A DNA stretch of 33,722 nt from CAADGY01 sp900696665 (GTDB taxonomy: Bacteria; Acidobacteriota; Terriglobia; Bryobacterales; Bryobacteraceae), in assembly GCA_035063885.1 (NCBI GenBank), contig JAPSFM010000050.1, forward strand, positions 1-33,722, in the 5' to 3' direction. Positions 1 to 7,973 of this stretch are shown here, in pieces. Each line of letters begins with the position of its first letter. The stretch's first letter is position 1. The position numbers were made by a program, and so were the translations under genes. The notes under the pieces were generated by a model that searched no databases, was not told the origin of the DNA, and was given only the letters and a program-made list of their open reading frames with translations.

Positions 1-128
1 TCGGGATGGGAGGTCATGGCTTTACCTGACGGCAGTATACGCTGCCAGATAGCCAGCGCCAACTCTCTCGCGGCAGCACTCGAAGTTTCAATCACTTTTC
101 AGTCGCGCACCCGAAGCGGACGGGATGA

Positions 129-158
129 TTGACGAAGAGCACGCGAGGGCGCTAACTT
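129..158 (+). promoter_or_regulatory. Candidate sigma-70 promoter of tRNA-Cys
   Basis: A TTGACG box at 129-134 (5 of 6 to the -35 consensus) lies 18 bp before TAACTT at 153-158 (3 of 6 to the -10 consensus). The predicted start is about a dozen bases before the tRNA, a usual layout for a tRNA promoter. The -10 is weak, so this is tentative. The rest of 1-178 holds only a small GGCAG/CTGCC hairpin at 31-46 and no coding sequence I can support. Confidence 0.35.
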
Positions 159-178
159 TAGAGGAGACCCTCCGATAC

Positions 179-253
<75 letters not shown>

Positions 254-629
254 GCTTCAGAAGCCCCTCAACGGCCAACTCTTAAAGGCAGGTACAAGCG
301 ATTGCCCTCAGAAGCGGGCAGATGAAGTTGCGGGCACCCTTCTTTCTTTAAAGCCGATGGTTGCAGTGATGTCTGAGTTGCCATAGGAAGCAGACAGGAG
401 AGCGGGCAGAACGTTGAAGCCGCCGCTATTTGGAACCGAGGTTCAGCTCCTCAAAATCCAATTCAACGGCGGTAGCGTCCCCGGCAGTCCGGCATATCTT
501 CACTCGCCGCCCGAGAAACAATTGTGTCGTTATAGGCGGGCCTTCACGTTGCGTCCGCCATTCGATCCATAACTTCACAAATTGAGATAATATGATCTTT
601 TGAACTGAATTAAAGGGAGCATGGCCACA
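254..629. other. Gene-poor leader between tRNA-Cys and the hydrogenase operon
   Basis: About 370 bp with no coding region I believe. The minus-strand frame open here runs into hoxE and has no recognisable domain, so I treat it as spurious. The last 90 bp hold possible promoter elements for the hydrogenase operon: a GG-N10-GC pair at 538-553, a GATAAT box at 586-591 and a GGAG ribosome-binding site at 616-619. Confidence 0.5.
538..553 (+). promoter_or_regulatory. Possible sigma-54 (-24/-12) promoter of the hydrogenase operon
   Basis: GGGCCT at 538-543 and TTGC at 549-552 put the GG and GC pairs exactly 10 bp apart, as RpoN requires. The first base is G rather than T, and the middle of the -24 box is poor, so the match is modest and could be chance. 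A GATAAT hexamer at 586-591 is a competing sigma-70 -10 but has no good -35. Sigma-54 promoters are known for some hydrogenase operons, and this window encodes an RpoN activator at 16200-17564. Confidence 0.25.
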
Positions 630-1160
630 ATGAGCAGCTCGCCAACAGCCACTCACCCGGAAGTAAACGGGCGAATTGTAATCGATGAAATTATTGCCGC
701 CTATCAGGGGCGGCCCGGTGGACTTCTCAGCATTCTGGAGGCGGTGCAGGATTCTCATCCGGCCAAGTACCTGCCTACAGACACGCTCGAGTACATTGCC
801 GCCAAAACGAGGATTCCCCTGGCACAAATCTTCAGCGTCGTGACTTTTTACGCACTCTTTAATCTTGAACCCCAGGGGAAAAACACCATCTGCATTTGCC
901 GTGGAACCGCCTGCCATACGCGCGGCTCCCGTAACCTGCTTGAGCGCTTAAAACTGGAGCTCGGCATACACCACGAGGCCGAAGAGGGCCAGTTGAGCTT
1001 CACAACCGCCGACCAGAAGTTTTCGTTAAGAACGGTGGCCTGCTTCGGCCAGTGCGCACTCGCTCCGGTTGTGGAGGTCAATCACTCCATCTTCGGACAC
1101 GTCAATGAGCAGGCGTTGCACCGCGAACTCCAGGCATTGCAGCAGGAGGCCCGCAAATAA
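630..1160 (+). CDS. hoxE: HoxE/NuoE/HydC-like [2Fe-2S] subunit of a soluble [NiFe]-hydrogenase
   Basis: This is a thioredoxin-fold [2Fe-2S] protein of the NuoE/HoxE/HydC family, about 176 residues, a normal length. It has the canonical four cysteines: CRGTAC (C-x4-C) near the middle and ACFGQC (C-x3-C) near the C-terminus. Its role is electron transfer between the flavin subunit and the other clusters of the diaphorase module. The GGAG at 616-619 is only 1 nt from the ATG at 621 but 10 nt from the ATG at 630, so I prefer 630; the upstream ATG adds three residues. It is the first gene of a five-gene operon. The stop is 1 nt before the next start, which implies translational coupling. The family call is firm. 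Calling it hoxE rather than hydC is a naming choice based on the NiFe subunits downstream. Confidence 0.92.
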   Translation: MSSSPTATHPEVNGRIVIDEIIAAYQGRPGGLLSILEAVQDSHPAKYLPTDTLEYIAAKTRIPLAQIFSVVTFYALFNLEPQGKNTICICRGTACHTRGSRNLLERLKLELGIHHEAEEGQLSFTTADQKFSLRTVACFGQCALAPVVEVNHSIFGHVNEQALHRELQALQQEARK

Positions 1161-1161
1161 C

Positions 1162-4100
1162 ATGCAGATTCATGATATTGGCAACTTCACCGCGGTCCGT
1201 GCGGCGGGCATGGCAAAGCTTCTCCCCTATAAGCCGCGAATTGCCGTCGGCATGGGAACATGCGGCACAGGCAACGGCGCCGAGGGAGTGTACCACGCGT
1301 TTGCGGAGGCGATCGACCGGCGGGGGCTCGACGTCCAACTCACCCGCACGGGCTGCTTCGGGTTCTGCGCGCGCGAGCCGCTGGTAAATGTCTGGATCCC
1401 CGGACGCCCGCTGGTGATCATGCACCAGTTTCAGGCCAACCAGGTGGACGTTGTTCTGGACGATCTTGCGATCGGGCAGATCACACGGGCCCACGCACTC
1501 TGCAAAATCGAGGAGTGGGACCACCTTACCAGCCAGGTCAAATACGGCACCGGATTGCCTGACATTCCTTCCTGGAACGAGATCCCATTTTTTAAAGGAC
1601 AAAAGAAGATTGTCCTTCGCAATTGCGGTCTCATTAATCCAGAAGACATTGAGGAATACATCGCTGTCGGCGGGTACTTGTCACTCTATAAAGTTCTTAT
1701 TGATGGCACACCCGAGGCCGTAATCGAACAGATCAAGGCTTCGAAGCTGAGAGGCCGCGGCGGAGCCGGATACCTGACCGGTATCAAATGGGAGTATCTG
1801 CGGAAAGCGGTGTCGGACCAAAAATTTATCATCTGCAATGCGGATGAAGGCGACCCAGGCGCTTACATGAACCGCAACGAGATAGAGGGTGATCCGCACT
1901 CGCTGCTGGAAGGAATGATGATCGGCGGCTACGTCATGGGCGCGACGCAGGGCATCATCTACGTTCGCGCCGAATACCCGCTGGCAGTGCACCGCCTCGG
2001 CAGGGCTGTGGAGCAGGCCAAAAAATACGGGCTGCTCGGCGAGAACATTCTCGGGCGCGGGTTCAATTTCGACATAGAGCTCGTCGAAGGCGCGGGCGCC
2101 TTCGTCTGCGGGGAAGAGACCGCGCTGATCGCCTCCCTTGAAGGCCGCGCCGGACGGCCCCGCCCCCGCCCCCCATTCCCCGCGCAGGAAGGCCTGTGGG
2201 GCAAACCGACGAACATTAATAACGTCGAGACCTGGTACAACATACCGCCCATCGTGTCGAAAGGTCCGGCATGGTTTACGGAAACCGGAAGCGTGAAGAG
2301 CCCCGGAACAAAAGTCTTTTCTCTTGTCGGCAAAGTCAACAACACAGGTCTCGTTGAAATGCCGTTAGGCACTCCGCTCAAAGATTTTGTCTACGACGTT
2401 GGAGAGGGCGGTGTGAACGGCCACTCGGTGAAGGCGGTGCAGACGGGAGGACCGTCGGGCGGCTGCATTCCACTCGATATGTTTGATACGCCGGTGGATT
2501 ACGAAACTCTGGCGCAGCTTGGCTCCATCATGGGTTCCGGTGGGATGGTGGTCATGGATGAAGACAACTGCATGGTCGACGTGGCCCGTTACTTCATCGA
2601 ATTCACCCACTCGGAGTCCTGCGGAAAATGTGTGCCGTGCCGCGTAGGGCTGGACAAGGCGCTGCGGCTGCTGAATTCCTTTACGCGCGGCGCTGCCACA
2701 CCAGCCGCGCTCGACGGTCTCGACGAGTTGAGCCGGATGATCCGGGACACCGCTCTCTGCGGGCTCGGCCAAACGGCGCCCAATCCCGTGCTCACCACGA
2801 TGCGCCACTTCCGGCACGAATTCGAGGACCACATTCGCGCGAAGCGTTGCCGCGCGGGCGTGTGCGAGGACCTCGCGCTTTCCCCGTGCGAGAACAGTTG
2901 TCCGCTGCACATGAACATTCCGCGTTTCCTTCAGCTCTATAAAGAAGGCCGGCTGGAGGAGGCCTTCGAATCCGTGATCATGGACAATCCATTGCCGGCC
3001 TCCACCGGGCGGGTCTGCCAGCATCCCTGCGACAACCGCTGCCGCCGTATCAGCATCGACGAGGCCGTTAACATGCGTGAGGTCCATCGCTTTATCGCTG
3101 ATTCCATCTTTCAATCCGACAAATTCGACAAGATGGCGGAACTGGTTTGTTCGAAGAAGCTGGAACCGACCGGACGAAAGATCGCCGTCGTCGGAGCTGG
3201 CCCCACGGGATTGACCGCTGCATTCTATCTCGCCCTGCTCGGGCATGAAGTGACGGTCTACGAATCGGCGGCGGAGCCCGGCGGCATGCTTCGCTATGCG
3301 CTGCCGGAGTACCGGCTGCCAAACTCGGTGCTCGACCGGGAGATCGAGCTGATCCGGCGCCTCGGCATCAAGTTCATCTGCAACACGCCGGTGGGCACCG
3401 ACGTGACGCTCAACGAACTGGATACGCAGTTCAACAGTGTCTTCATTTCCATCGGCACCTGGAAGGAAGCATGGGTTTACCTGGCCGGCACGGAACTTCG
3501 CGGCGTCATGCCCGCCCTGGTCTTCCTGGCGAGTGTGGCCAAGAAGGAGCCGCTCGAACTGGGTAAAAAGGTCGTCGTCATCGGTGGTGGAAACGCCGCC
3601 ATCGATTCCGCCCGCACCGCCATCCGGATGGGTTCGGATGTGCAAATCATCTATCGCCGGGAGCGCAAGGACATGCCGGCGATTCGCGAGGAAACTGACG
3701 CCGCCGCGGCGGAGGGAGCGAAATTTGTGTTCCTGGCGGCACCGCACCGGATTGTCGGGGACGAGAACGGCCGTGTTAAAGCCATCGAGGTGGTGAAGAC
3801 ACGTCTCGGCGAGTTCGATTCGTCCGGCCGGCGGCGGCCCGTGCCCACGGATGAAATCCAGCGCTATGCCTGCGACACGGTGATTCTGGCCGTCGGAGAA
3901 GCCGTCGATCCGGATTTCGCCCGCGCCTCTGGCCTGAAGATCAAAGAATCCGGAACCGTTGAGGTGGACCGCTACACTCTGGAGACGAGCCGCAGCAAGT
4001 TCTACGCCGGCGGCGATGTCATCACCGGGGCATCGAACGTTTCAAATGCCATGGGATACGGAAAGAAGGCCGCCAAGAATATCGACCAGCGCCTGATGGG

Positions 4101-4326
4101 CGTGAACAGGTTCGACAAGCTGTTCCGGGTCTTCGAGTACAGCCAGCATCCGCCGGCGCAGGTCTCTTCCTGTGGCCGCCATACCGTACGCGAAGTGGAT
4201 GCCGCCGAACGCATTCAGAATTTCGAGGAGGCCGTGGCCGGCTTCACCGCGGAGCAAACCATGGATGAAGCGAACCGGTGTCTGCGTTGCGACATCAGGG
4301 AATCCGCCCACGAAATGGCGGGCTGA
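1162..4326 (+). CDS. hoxF: HoxF/HydB-type NAD(H)-FMN subunit fused to a GltD/NfnL-like FAD-NADP(H) oxidoreductase
   Basis: A 1054-residue fusion. Residues about 25-110 are a thioredoxin-like [2Fe-2S] domain with C34, C65 and C69. The fourth ligand expected from the C-x4-C motif is missing. Residues about 145-555 are the NuoF/HydB core: GRGGAG (198-203) and CNADEGDPGAYMNR (225-238) for FMN and NADH, and a [4Fe-4S] motif SCGKCVPC (486-493) plus C533. From about 560 the ferredoxin tail of HydB is replaced by a GltD/NfnL-like module. It has cysteines at 568, 576, 580, 619, 623 and 627, a first dinucleotide fold GAGPTG (678-683, FAD) and a second GGGNAA (808-813) followed by YRRERK (831-836), whose arginines resemble NADPH-phosphate ligands. 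It should exchange electrons between NAD(H), a second nucleotide and the iron-sulfur chain to HoxY. The start at 1162 is favoured by GGAGG at 1145-1149 and the 1-nt gap from hoxE. Confidence 0.93.
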   Translation: MQIHDIGNFTAVRAAGMAKLLPYKPRIAVGMGTCGTGNGAEGVYHAFAEAIDRRGLDVQLTRTGCFGFCAREPLVNVWIPGRPLVIMHQFQANQVDVVLDDLAIGQITRAHALCKIEEWDHLTSQVKYGTGLPDIPSWNEIPFFKGQKKIVLRNCGLINPEDIEEYIAVGGYLSLYKVLIDGTPEAVIEQIKASKLRGRGGAGYLTGIKWEYLRKAVSDQKFIICNADEGDPGAYMNRNEIEGDPHSLLEGMMIGGYVMGATQGIIYVRAEYPLAVHRLGRAVEQAKKYGLLGENILGRGFNFDIELVEGAGAFVCGEETALIASLEGRAGRPRPRPPFPAQEGLWGKPTNINNVETWYNIPPIVSKGPAWFTETGSVKSPGTKVFSLVGKVNNTGLVEMPLGTPLKDFVYDVGEGGVNGHSVKAVQTGGPSGGCIPLDMFDTPVDYETLAQLGSIMGSGGMVVMDEDNCMVDVARYFIEFTHSESCGKCVPCRVGLDKALRLLNSFTRGAATPAALDGLDELSRMIRDTALCGLGQTAPNPVLTTMRHFRHEFEDHIRAKRCRAGVCEDLALSPCENSCPLHMNIPRFLQLYKEGRLEEAFESVIMDNPLPASTGRVCQHPCDNRCRRISIDEAVNMREVHRFIADSIFQSDKFDKMAELVCSKKLEPTGRKIAVVGAGPTGLTAAFYLALLGHEVTVYESAAEPGGMLRYALPEYRLPNSVLDREIELIRRLGIKFICNTPVGTDVTLNELDTQFNSVFISIGTWKEAWVYLAGTELRGVMPALVFLASVAKKEPLELGKKVVVIGGGNAAIDSARTAIRMGSDVQIIYRRERKDMPAIREETDAAAAEGAKFVFLAAPHRIVGDENGRVKAIEVVKTRLGEFDSSGRRRPVPTDEIQRYACDTVILAVGEAVDPDFARASGLKIKESGTVEVDRYTLETSRSKFYAGGDVITGASNVSNAMGYGKKAAKNIDQRLMGVNRFDKLFRVFEYSQHPPAQVSSCGRHTVREVDAAERIQNFEEAVAGFTAEQTMDEANRCLRCDIRESAHEMAG

Positions 4327-4358
4327 TTCCGTAGCAGGGTGAAAAGGAGCGATCTAGC

Positions 4359-5069
4359 GTGGCTCAAAAAGTCTCAATCAGAATCGATGGCGAATACGTC
4401 GGCGCCAAGGAGGGACAGACTATCCTCGAGGTGGCCCGCAAGGCCGGCAAGTACATCCCGGCACTCTGCTATATGGAGGGCCTGAGTGCTGTCGGTGCGT
4501 GCCGTCTTTGTATTGTCGAGGTTTCCGGAGTCGGACGCCTGCTGCCGGCTTGTACAACTCCCGTACAAGACGGGATGTCGGTAACCACGAACTCGGAAAA
4601 GCTCGCCCGCTACCGCCGCATGGTGGTCGATTTTTTGCTATCCGAACGCAACCACTATTGCGCGGTTTGCGTGTCCAACGGCCACTGCGAATTGCAGGGC
4701 CTAGCGCAGAAATTCGGCATCACCCACGTGCATTACGGCTACGGGTACCCGAAGATGCCGGTGGACCTGTCGCACGAGCGTTTCGTTCTCGACCATAACC
4801 GGTGCATCCTGTGCACGCGCTGCGTGCGGGTGTGCGCTGAAGTGGAGGGAGCCCACGTGTGGGATACCGCCTCCCGCGGAATTCGGACCATGCTTACCGG
4901 CGAATTGAACCGGCCCTGGGGGGCGATACGCAGTTGCACCGGCTGCGGCAAATGCGTGCAGGTCTGCCCCACGGGAGCCATGGCGGAAAAAGGATGGGCG
5001 GTGGAGGAGATGACCAAGCGTAGCGATTCCATTTCGTGGCTGGCGACACAGCGCGGAGGGCGCGAATGA
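4359..5069 (+). CDS. hoxU: HoxU/NuoG-N-terminal-like iron-sulfur subunit
   Basis: A 236-residue electron-wire subunit equivalent to the N-terminal part of NuoG or HydA. Ligand sets are visible in order: a plant-type [2Fe-2S] at C37, C48, C51, C65; a His-Cys3 [4Fe-4S] at H99, C101, C104, C110; and two ferredoxin-type [4Fe-4S] clusters at C149, C152, C155, C159 and C193, C196, C199, C203. No hydrogenase H-cluster domain follows, so it is the HoxU form that carries electrons between the flavin subunit and HoxY. The start is GTG at 4359, supported by AAGGAG at 4344-4349 with 9-nt spacing. Its stop overlaps the next start (ATGA at 5066-5069). Confidence 0.95.
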   Translation: MAQKVSIRIDGEYVGAKEGQTILEVARKAGKYIPALCYMEGLSAVGACRLCIVEVSGVGRLLPACTTPVQDGMSVTTNSEKLARYRRMVVDFLLSERNHYCAVCVSNGHCELQGLAQKFGITHVHYGYGYPKMPVDLSHERFVLDHNRCILCTRCVRVCAEVEGAHVWDTASRGIRTMLTGELNRPWGAIRSCTGCGKCVQVCPTGAMAEKGWAVEEMTKRSDSISWLATQRGGRE

Positions 5070-5596
5070 ACAAACTAAGGCTTGCAACTGTGTGGCTGGA
5101 CGGATGCTCCGGCTGCCACATGTCGCTTCTCGATATCGACGAAGCATTGATGGGCGTCGCCATGAAGGCGGATCTTGTTTATGGCCCGCTCGTGGATGCC
5201 CAGGAGTTTCCGAAGACAGTGGACGTGACGCTGGTGGAAGGCGCCGTGAGCAGCCAGGAAGACCTGGAGAAGATCCAGTTGGTGCGGCAGCGCACAAAGT
5301 TGCTGGTCGCACTCGGCGATTGTGCCGTCACCAGCAACGTGCCGGCCATGCGAAACCCGGTTCCGGTGAAAAAGCTTCTCGAACGGATTTACGTCGAAGG
5401 TGCGGACGTTCATCCCGGGGTGCCGTCGAATGGAGTACCAAAGCTGCTGAAAGCCGCGGTGCCTCTGCAAGACGTGGTTCGCGTCGACCTGCACGTGCCC
5501 GGGTGTCCGCCCCCGGCGGGCACTATCGCATTCGTTGTCGGTGAGTTGCTCGAAGGAAGAATGCCCGAGCTGAGCGGTAAGGTCCGGTTCGGCTAA
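5066..5596 (+). CDS. hoxY: [NiFe]-hydrogenase small subunit HoxY
   Basis: A 176-residue small subunit of the cytosolic group 3 type. It has no twin-arginine signal and only the proximal [4Fe-4S] cluster. The ligands are C14 and C17 (GCSGCHMS), C86 (GDCAV) and C147 (PGCPPP). It passes electrons between the NiFe site of HoxH and the clusters of HoxU. The ATG at 5066 overlaps the hoxU stop and has GGAGGG at 5055-5060, so this start is preferred over one 30 bp upstream in the same frame. The short length is typical of HoxY and unlike membrane-bound uptake hydrogenases. Confidence 0.95.
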   Translation: MNKLRLATVWLDGCSGCHMSLLDIDEALMGVAMKADLVYGPLVDAQEFPKTVDVTLVEGAVSSQEDLEKIQLVRQRTKLLVALGDCAVTSNVPAMRNPVPVKKLLERIYVEGADVHPGVPSNGVPKLLKAAVPLQDVVRVDLHVPGCPPPAGTIAFVVGELLEGRMPELSGKVRFG

Positions 5597-5616
5597 ACGT
5601 CCGAAGGAGGATTCAG

Positions 5617-7035
5617 ATGGAAAAGATTGTCATCAACCCGGTAACCCGAATCGAGGGTCACGCGAAGATCACCATTCACCTGAACCCCGACGGGCGTGTG
5701 TCCCGCACCCATTTCCACGTGACGCAGGTCCGCGGCTTCGAGAAGTTTACGGAGGGGCGCCCCTACTATGAAATGCCGGCGATTACCGCGCGCATTTGTG
5801 GTATCTGTCCCATCAGCCACCTGCTGGCCTCTGTAAAGGCGTGCGATGAGATCATGGCCGTGCGAGTTCCGCCAACGGCGGCCAAATTGCGGGAGCTGTT
5901 GCATTGCGGCCAGTTCATACAGTCGCACGCCCTGAGTTTCTTCCATCTCTCCGCACCGGATTTGCTTCTCGGGATGGATTCCGATCCCGCCCGGCGCAAC
6001 GTCCTCGGCCTGCTCGATAAGTATCCCGATATTGCGAGGGACGGCATCGCGCTACGCAAGTTCGGCCAGTGTGTGATACAACGCCTTGCCAAGGAACGCG
6101 TCCATCCGTCCTGGACTGTGCCTGGGGGCGTCAATGCCCCGCTCGAGCCGGGCGCGCGCGAGGAAATGTTGAAGGAACTACCGGGTGCGAAGGCGATCGC
6201 CCGCCGGACCCTCGCTCTGTTCAAGAGCGTCGTCGACGAGTTTCAGGAGGAAATAGAAAACTTCGGCACGGACCCGACCATGTATGCAGGTCTGGTGGAT
6301 CACGGAGGCCGTCTGCAACTCTACGATGGCAGAATCCGGTTCATGGATTCCGAGGGAACGGTTCTCTCCGAGGTTGATACCCCGGCCTCTTATGCTGATT
6401 ACATCGGTGAGGCTTCCCTGCCCGACTCCTATCTGAAGGCTCCCTACTACAAGCCGGCCGGATATGCTGGCGGCGTGTATCGGGTCGGCCCGCTGGCAAG
6501 GTTGAATGTCGCGGATTCCTGCGGCACGCCCGAGGCGGACCACGAGTTCGGCGAGTATCACCAGAGATTCGGGCGCGTGGTTCAGAGCTCCTTCCAGTAT
6601 CACTATGCCCGGTTAATCGAGGCGCTCTACGCCATCGAGAAGGCTGAGATGCTTCTGAGCGATCCGTCCATTCTCGGAAAACACGTCAGGGCGAAAGCGG
6701 GAGTGAACGCGCTGGAGGGCGTTGGCATCGCCGAAGCGCCGCGAGGCATCCTCATCCACCATTACCGCGTCGACGAAAAGGGCGCGATCCAGTGGGCGAA
6801 CCTCATTATCGCGACCGGCCACAATAACCTGGCGATGAACCGCAGCATCGAGCAGGTAAGCCGTCATTTTGTGGACGGCTCGCGGCTGAAAGAAGGCATG
6901 CTCAACCGGGTCTCGGCCGTCGTTCGCGCTTATGACCCGTGCCTGAGCTGTTCCACTCATGCGCTCGGGCAGACGGCTCTGCGCATTCAATTGATCGCAG
7001 CGGACGGTACGGTAACAGACGAATTGCGGACGTGA
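5617..7035 (+). CDS. hoxH: [NiFe]-hydrogenase large subunit HoxH
   Basis: A 472-residue catalytic subunit for H2 oxidation and proton reduction. NiFe ligands are in the L1 motif RICGICPISH (C61, C64) and the C-terminal motif DPCLSCSTH (C442, C445). Residues 449-472 after His448 form a 24-residue tail matching the peptide normally removed by a HoxW/HyaD-type endopeptidase after nickel insertion, so the protein is probably made as a precursor. All key ligands are present. An AAGGAGG site at 5604-5610 precedes the ATG. The soluble small subunit and diaphorase genes place it in group 3 (NAD-linked bidirectional, 3d-like), though the subgroup needs a tree. No maturation protease or hyp gene lies in this window. 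Confidence 0.96.
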   Translation: MEKIVINPVTRIEGHAKITIHLNPDGRVSRTHFHVTQVRGFEKFTEGRPYYEMPAITARICGICPISHLLASVKACDEIMAVRVPPTAAKLRELLHCGQFIQSHALSFFHLSAPDLLLGMDSDPARRNVLGLLDKYPDIARDGIALRKFGQCVIQRLAKERVHPSWTVPGGVNAPLEPGAREEMLKELPGAKAIARRTLALFKSVVDEFQEEIENFGTDPTMYAGLVDHGGRLQLYDGRIRFMDSEGTVLSEVDTPASYADYIGEASLPDSYLKAPYYKPAGYAGGVYRVGPLARLNVADSCGTPEADHEFGEYHQRFGRVVQSSFQYHYARLIEALYAIEKAEMLLSDPSILGKHVRAKAGVNALEGVGIAEAPRGILIHHYRVDEKGAIQWANLIIATGHNNLAMNRSIEQVSRHFVDGSRLKEGMLNRVSAVVRAYDPCLSCSTHALGQTALRIQLIAADGTVTDELRT

Positions 7036-7193
7036 GGCGCGGCCTGATCGCGGACCGTCCGGACTTTGATGACAGGCCGGTGACCGGTGTTCAGCAGCTT
7101 GGCCTTTTCATGGGACCCTCTCCGGACCAGCGCTTTGTTCTTGCCTTTCCTCACGTCTTCGACGGTGTGTCCGAATCGCCAACTCCGGCGTAA
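7032..7193 (+). CDS. Possible 53-residue protein translationally coupled to hoxH
   Basis: A GTG at 7032 overlaps the hoxH stop as GTGA and opens 53 codons ending in TAA at 7191-7193. I recognise no domain; the product has no cysteine and no membrane segment. The overlap is the same kind of junction seen at hoxU/hoxY, which argues for translation, but there is no separate ribosome-binding site. It does not resemble the N-terminus of hydrogenase endopeptidases. It could be a small accessory protein, a decayed gene remnant or a chance open frame. Confidence 0.3.
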   Translation: MRRGLIADRPDFDDRPVTGVQQLGLFMGPSPDQRFVLAFPHVFDGVSESPTPA

Positions 7194-7225
7194 CCGCAGG
7201 TCATCGAACGAAGGGATTGCCAGGC

Positions 7226-7298
7226 CGGCATTCCTTGAATCCCAGTGAGAAGGTGGAGAGTGTCATATCGAACCGGCAGATTCTATATTGGAATGCCG
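7226..7298. repeat. Inverted repeat between convergent hox operon and ydcF-like gene
   Basis: CGGCATTCC (7226-7234) and GGAATGCCG (7290-7298) are perfect 9-bp inverted arms separated by 55 bp. The right arm lies in the last codons of the minus-strand gene. The two transcription units converge here, so this may be a weak two-way termination structure, but there is no T tract. Confidence 0.35.
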
Positions 7299-7870
7299 AT
7301 GGACCAGAGCAGATAGCCGACCGCCTGCCGGAAATAGAGCCACCATAAGCTCGCGTCACCCTGCATCGGCGAAGGGCGGGGCGAGCCGTAGATCTTCAGT
7401 CCCGCCGCCTCCAGCATCTTCTTCACACGATAGATGTGGTACCCATCGCTGACAACGATGGCCGAGTGGAGCCCCATGCGGCGCATGATTTCGCTTACGG
7501 CCGCTGTCGAGTGTACCGTGCTCTCCCCTTCCGGCTCCACGATAATGGATTCGGCCGGAACACCGCGTTTGATCAGGTAATCGCGCCCGACCGTGCTTTC
7601 TGTGAACACCGGATCGCCCCCGGCGCCACCCGTCGTCAATAGCCGCGGCGCCATATTCCGGCGGTACAATTCCAGCGCGTGGTCCAGTCTTCCCTGCAAC
7701 ACCGGGGATGGCCGTCCGCTGTATTCCGCGGCGCCCAAAACGACAATCACGTCCGCCGGACGCGATTCATCGACGACGGACTGCCGCTGTATCCGGATCG
7801 TGAGATAGGTCAGGTAGAAGGCGAGGCACACCACCACGCCAACCACACCGGCCCAGATAAGGCGTGTCAT
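7283..7870 (-). CDS. YdcF/SanA/ElyC-like DUF218 membrane-anchored protein
   Basis: About 195 residues from the ATG at 7870. An N-terminal hydrophobic segment (roughly residues 3-23) is followed by a DUF218 domain: ADVIVVLGAAEYSGRPSP, a GRLDHALELYRR helix, LLTTGGAG, the EGESTVHSTAA segment and VVSDGYHIYR. Members sit in the inner membrane facing the periplasm and are linked to envelope biogenesis in Enterobacteria; the biochemical activity is unsettled. The frame stays open for 95 more codons upstream, but that part overlaps the divergent methyltransferase gene and has no DUF218 or signal features, so I use the internal ATG directly before the membrane segment. The ribosome-binding site is weak. 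It is transcribed alone, convergent with the hydrogenase operon. Confidence 0.85.
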   Translation of the reverse strand: MTRLIWAGVVGVVVCLAFYLTYLTIRIQRQSVVDESRPADVIVVLGAAEYSGRPSPVLQGRLDHALELYRRNMAPRLLTTGGAGGDPVFTESTVGRDYLIKRGVPAESIIVEPEGESTVHSTAAVSEIMRRMGLHSAIVVSDGYHIYRVKKMLEAAGLKIYGSPRPSPMQGDASLWWLYFRQAVGYLLWSIGIPI

Positions 7871-7973
7871 GCTTTGAGCGATACAATTGTCGAATTGAGC
7901 AATCCACCTACAGTCTACATCGGAGCGCCCGGCGTCCGAACCGGCCGTCTGGCGGCCAAGGAGACGGTCTAAA

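Noticed and set aside
426..917. 163-codon minus-strand frame overlapping the start of hoxE
   Set aside because: No domain, no convincing ribosome-binding site, and it covers the hoxE leader and conserved cysteine region; treated as a chance frame.
2365..3747. 460-codon open frame on the minus strand inside the hoxF gene
   Set aside because: It is antisense to a gene with clear motifs along its whole length. It has no recognisable domain and an Arg/His-rich composition typical of antisense frames in GC-rich DNA.
7032..7193. Small frame after hoxH as a hydrogenase endopeptidase
   Set aside because: It lacks the N-terminal glycine- and aspartate-rich motif of HyaD/HoxW proteins and is about one third of their length.
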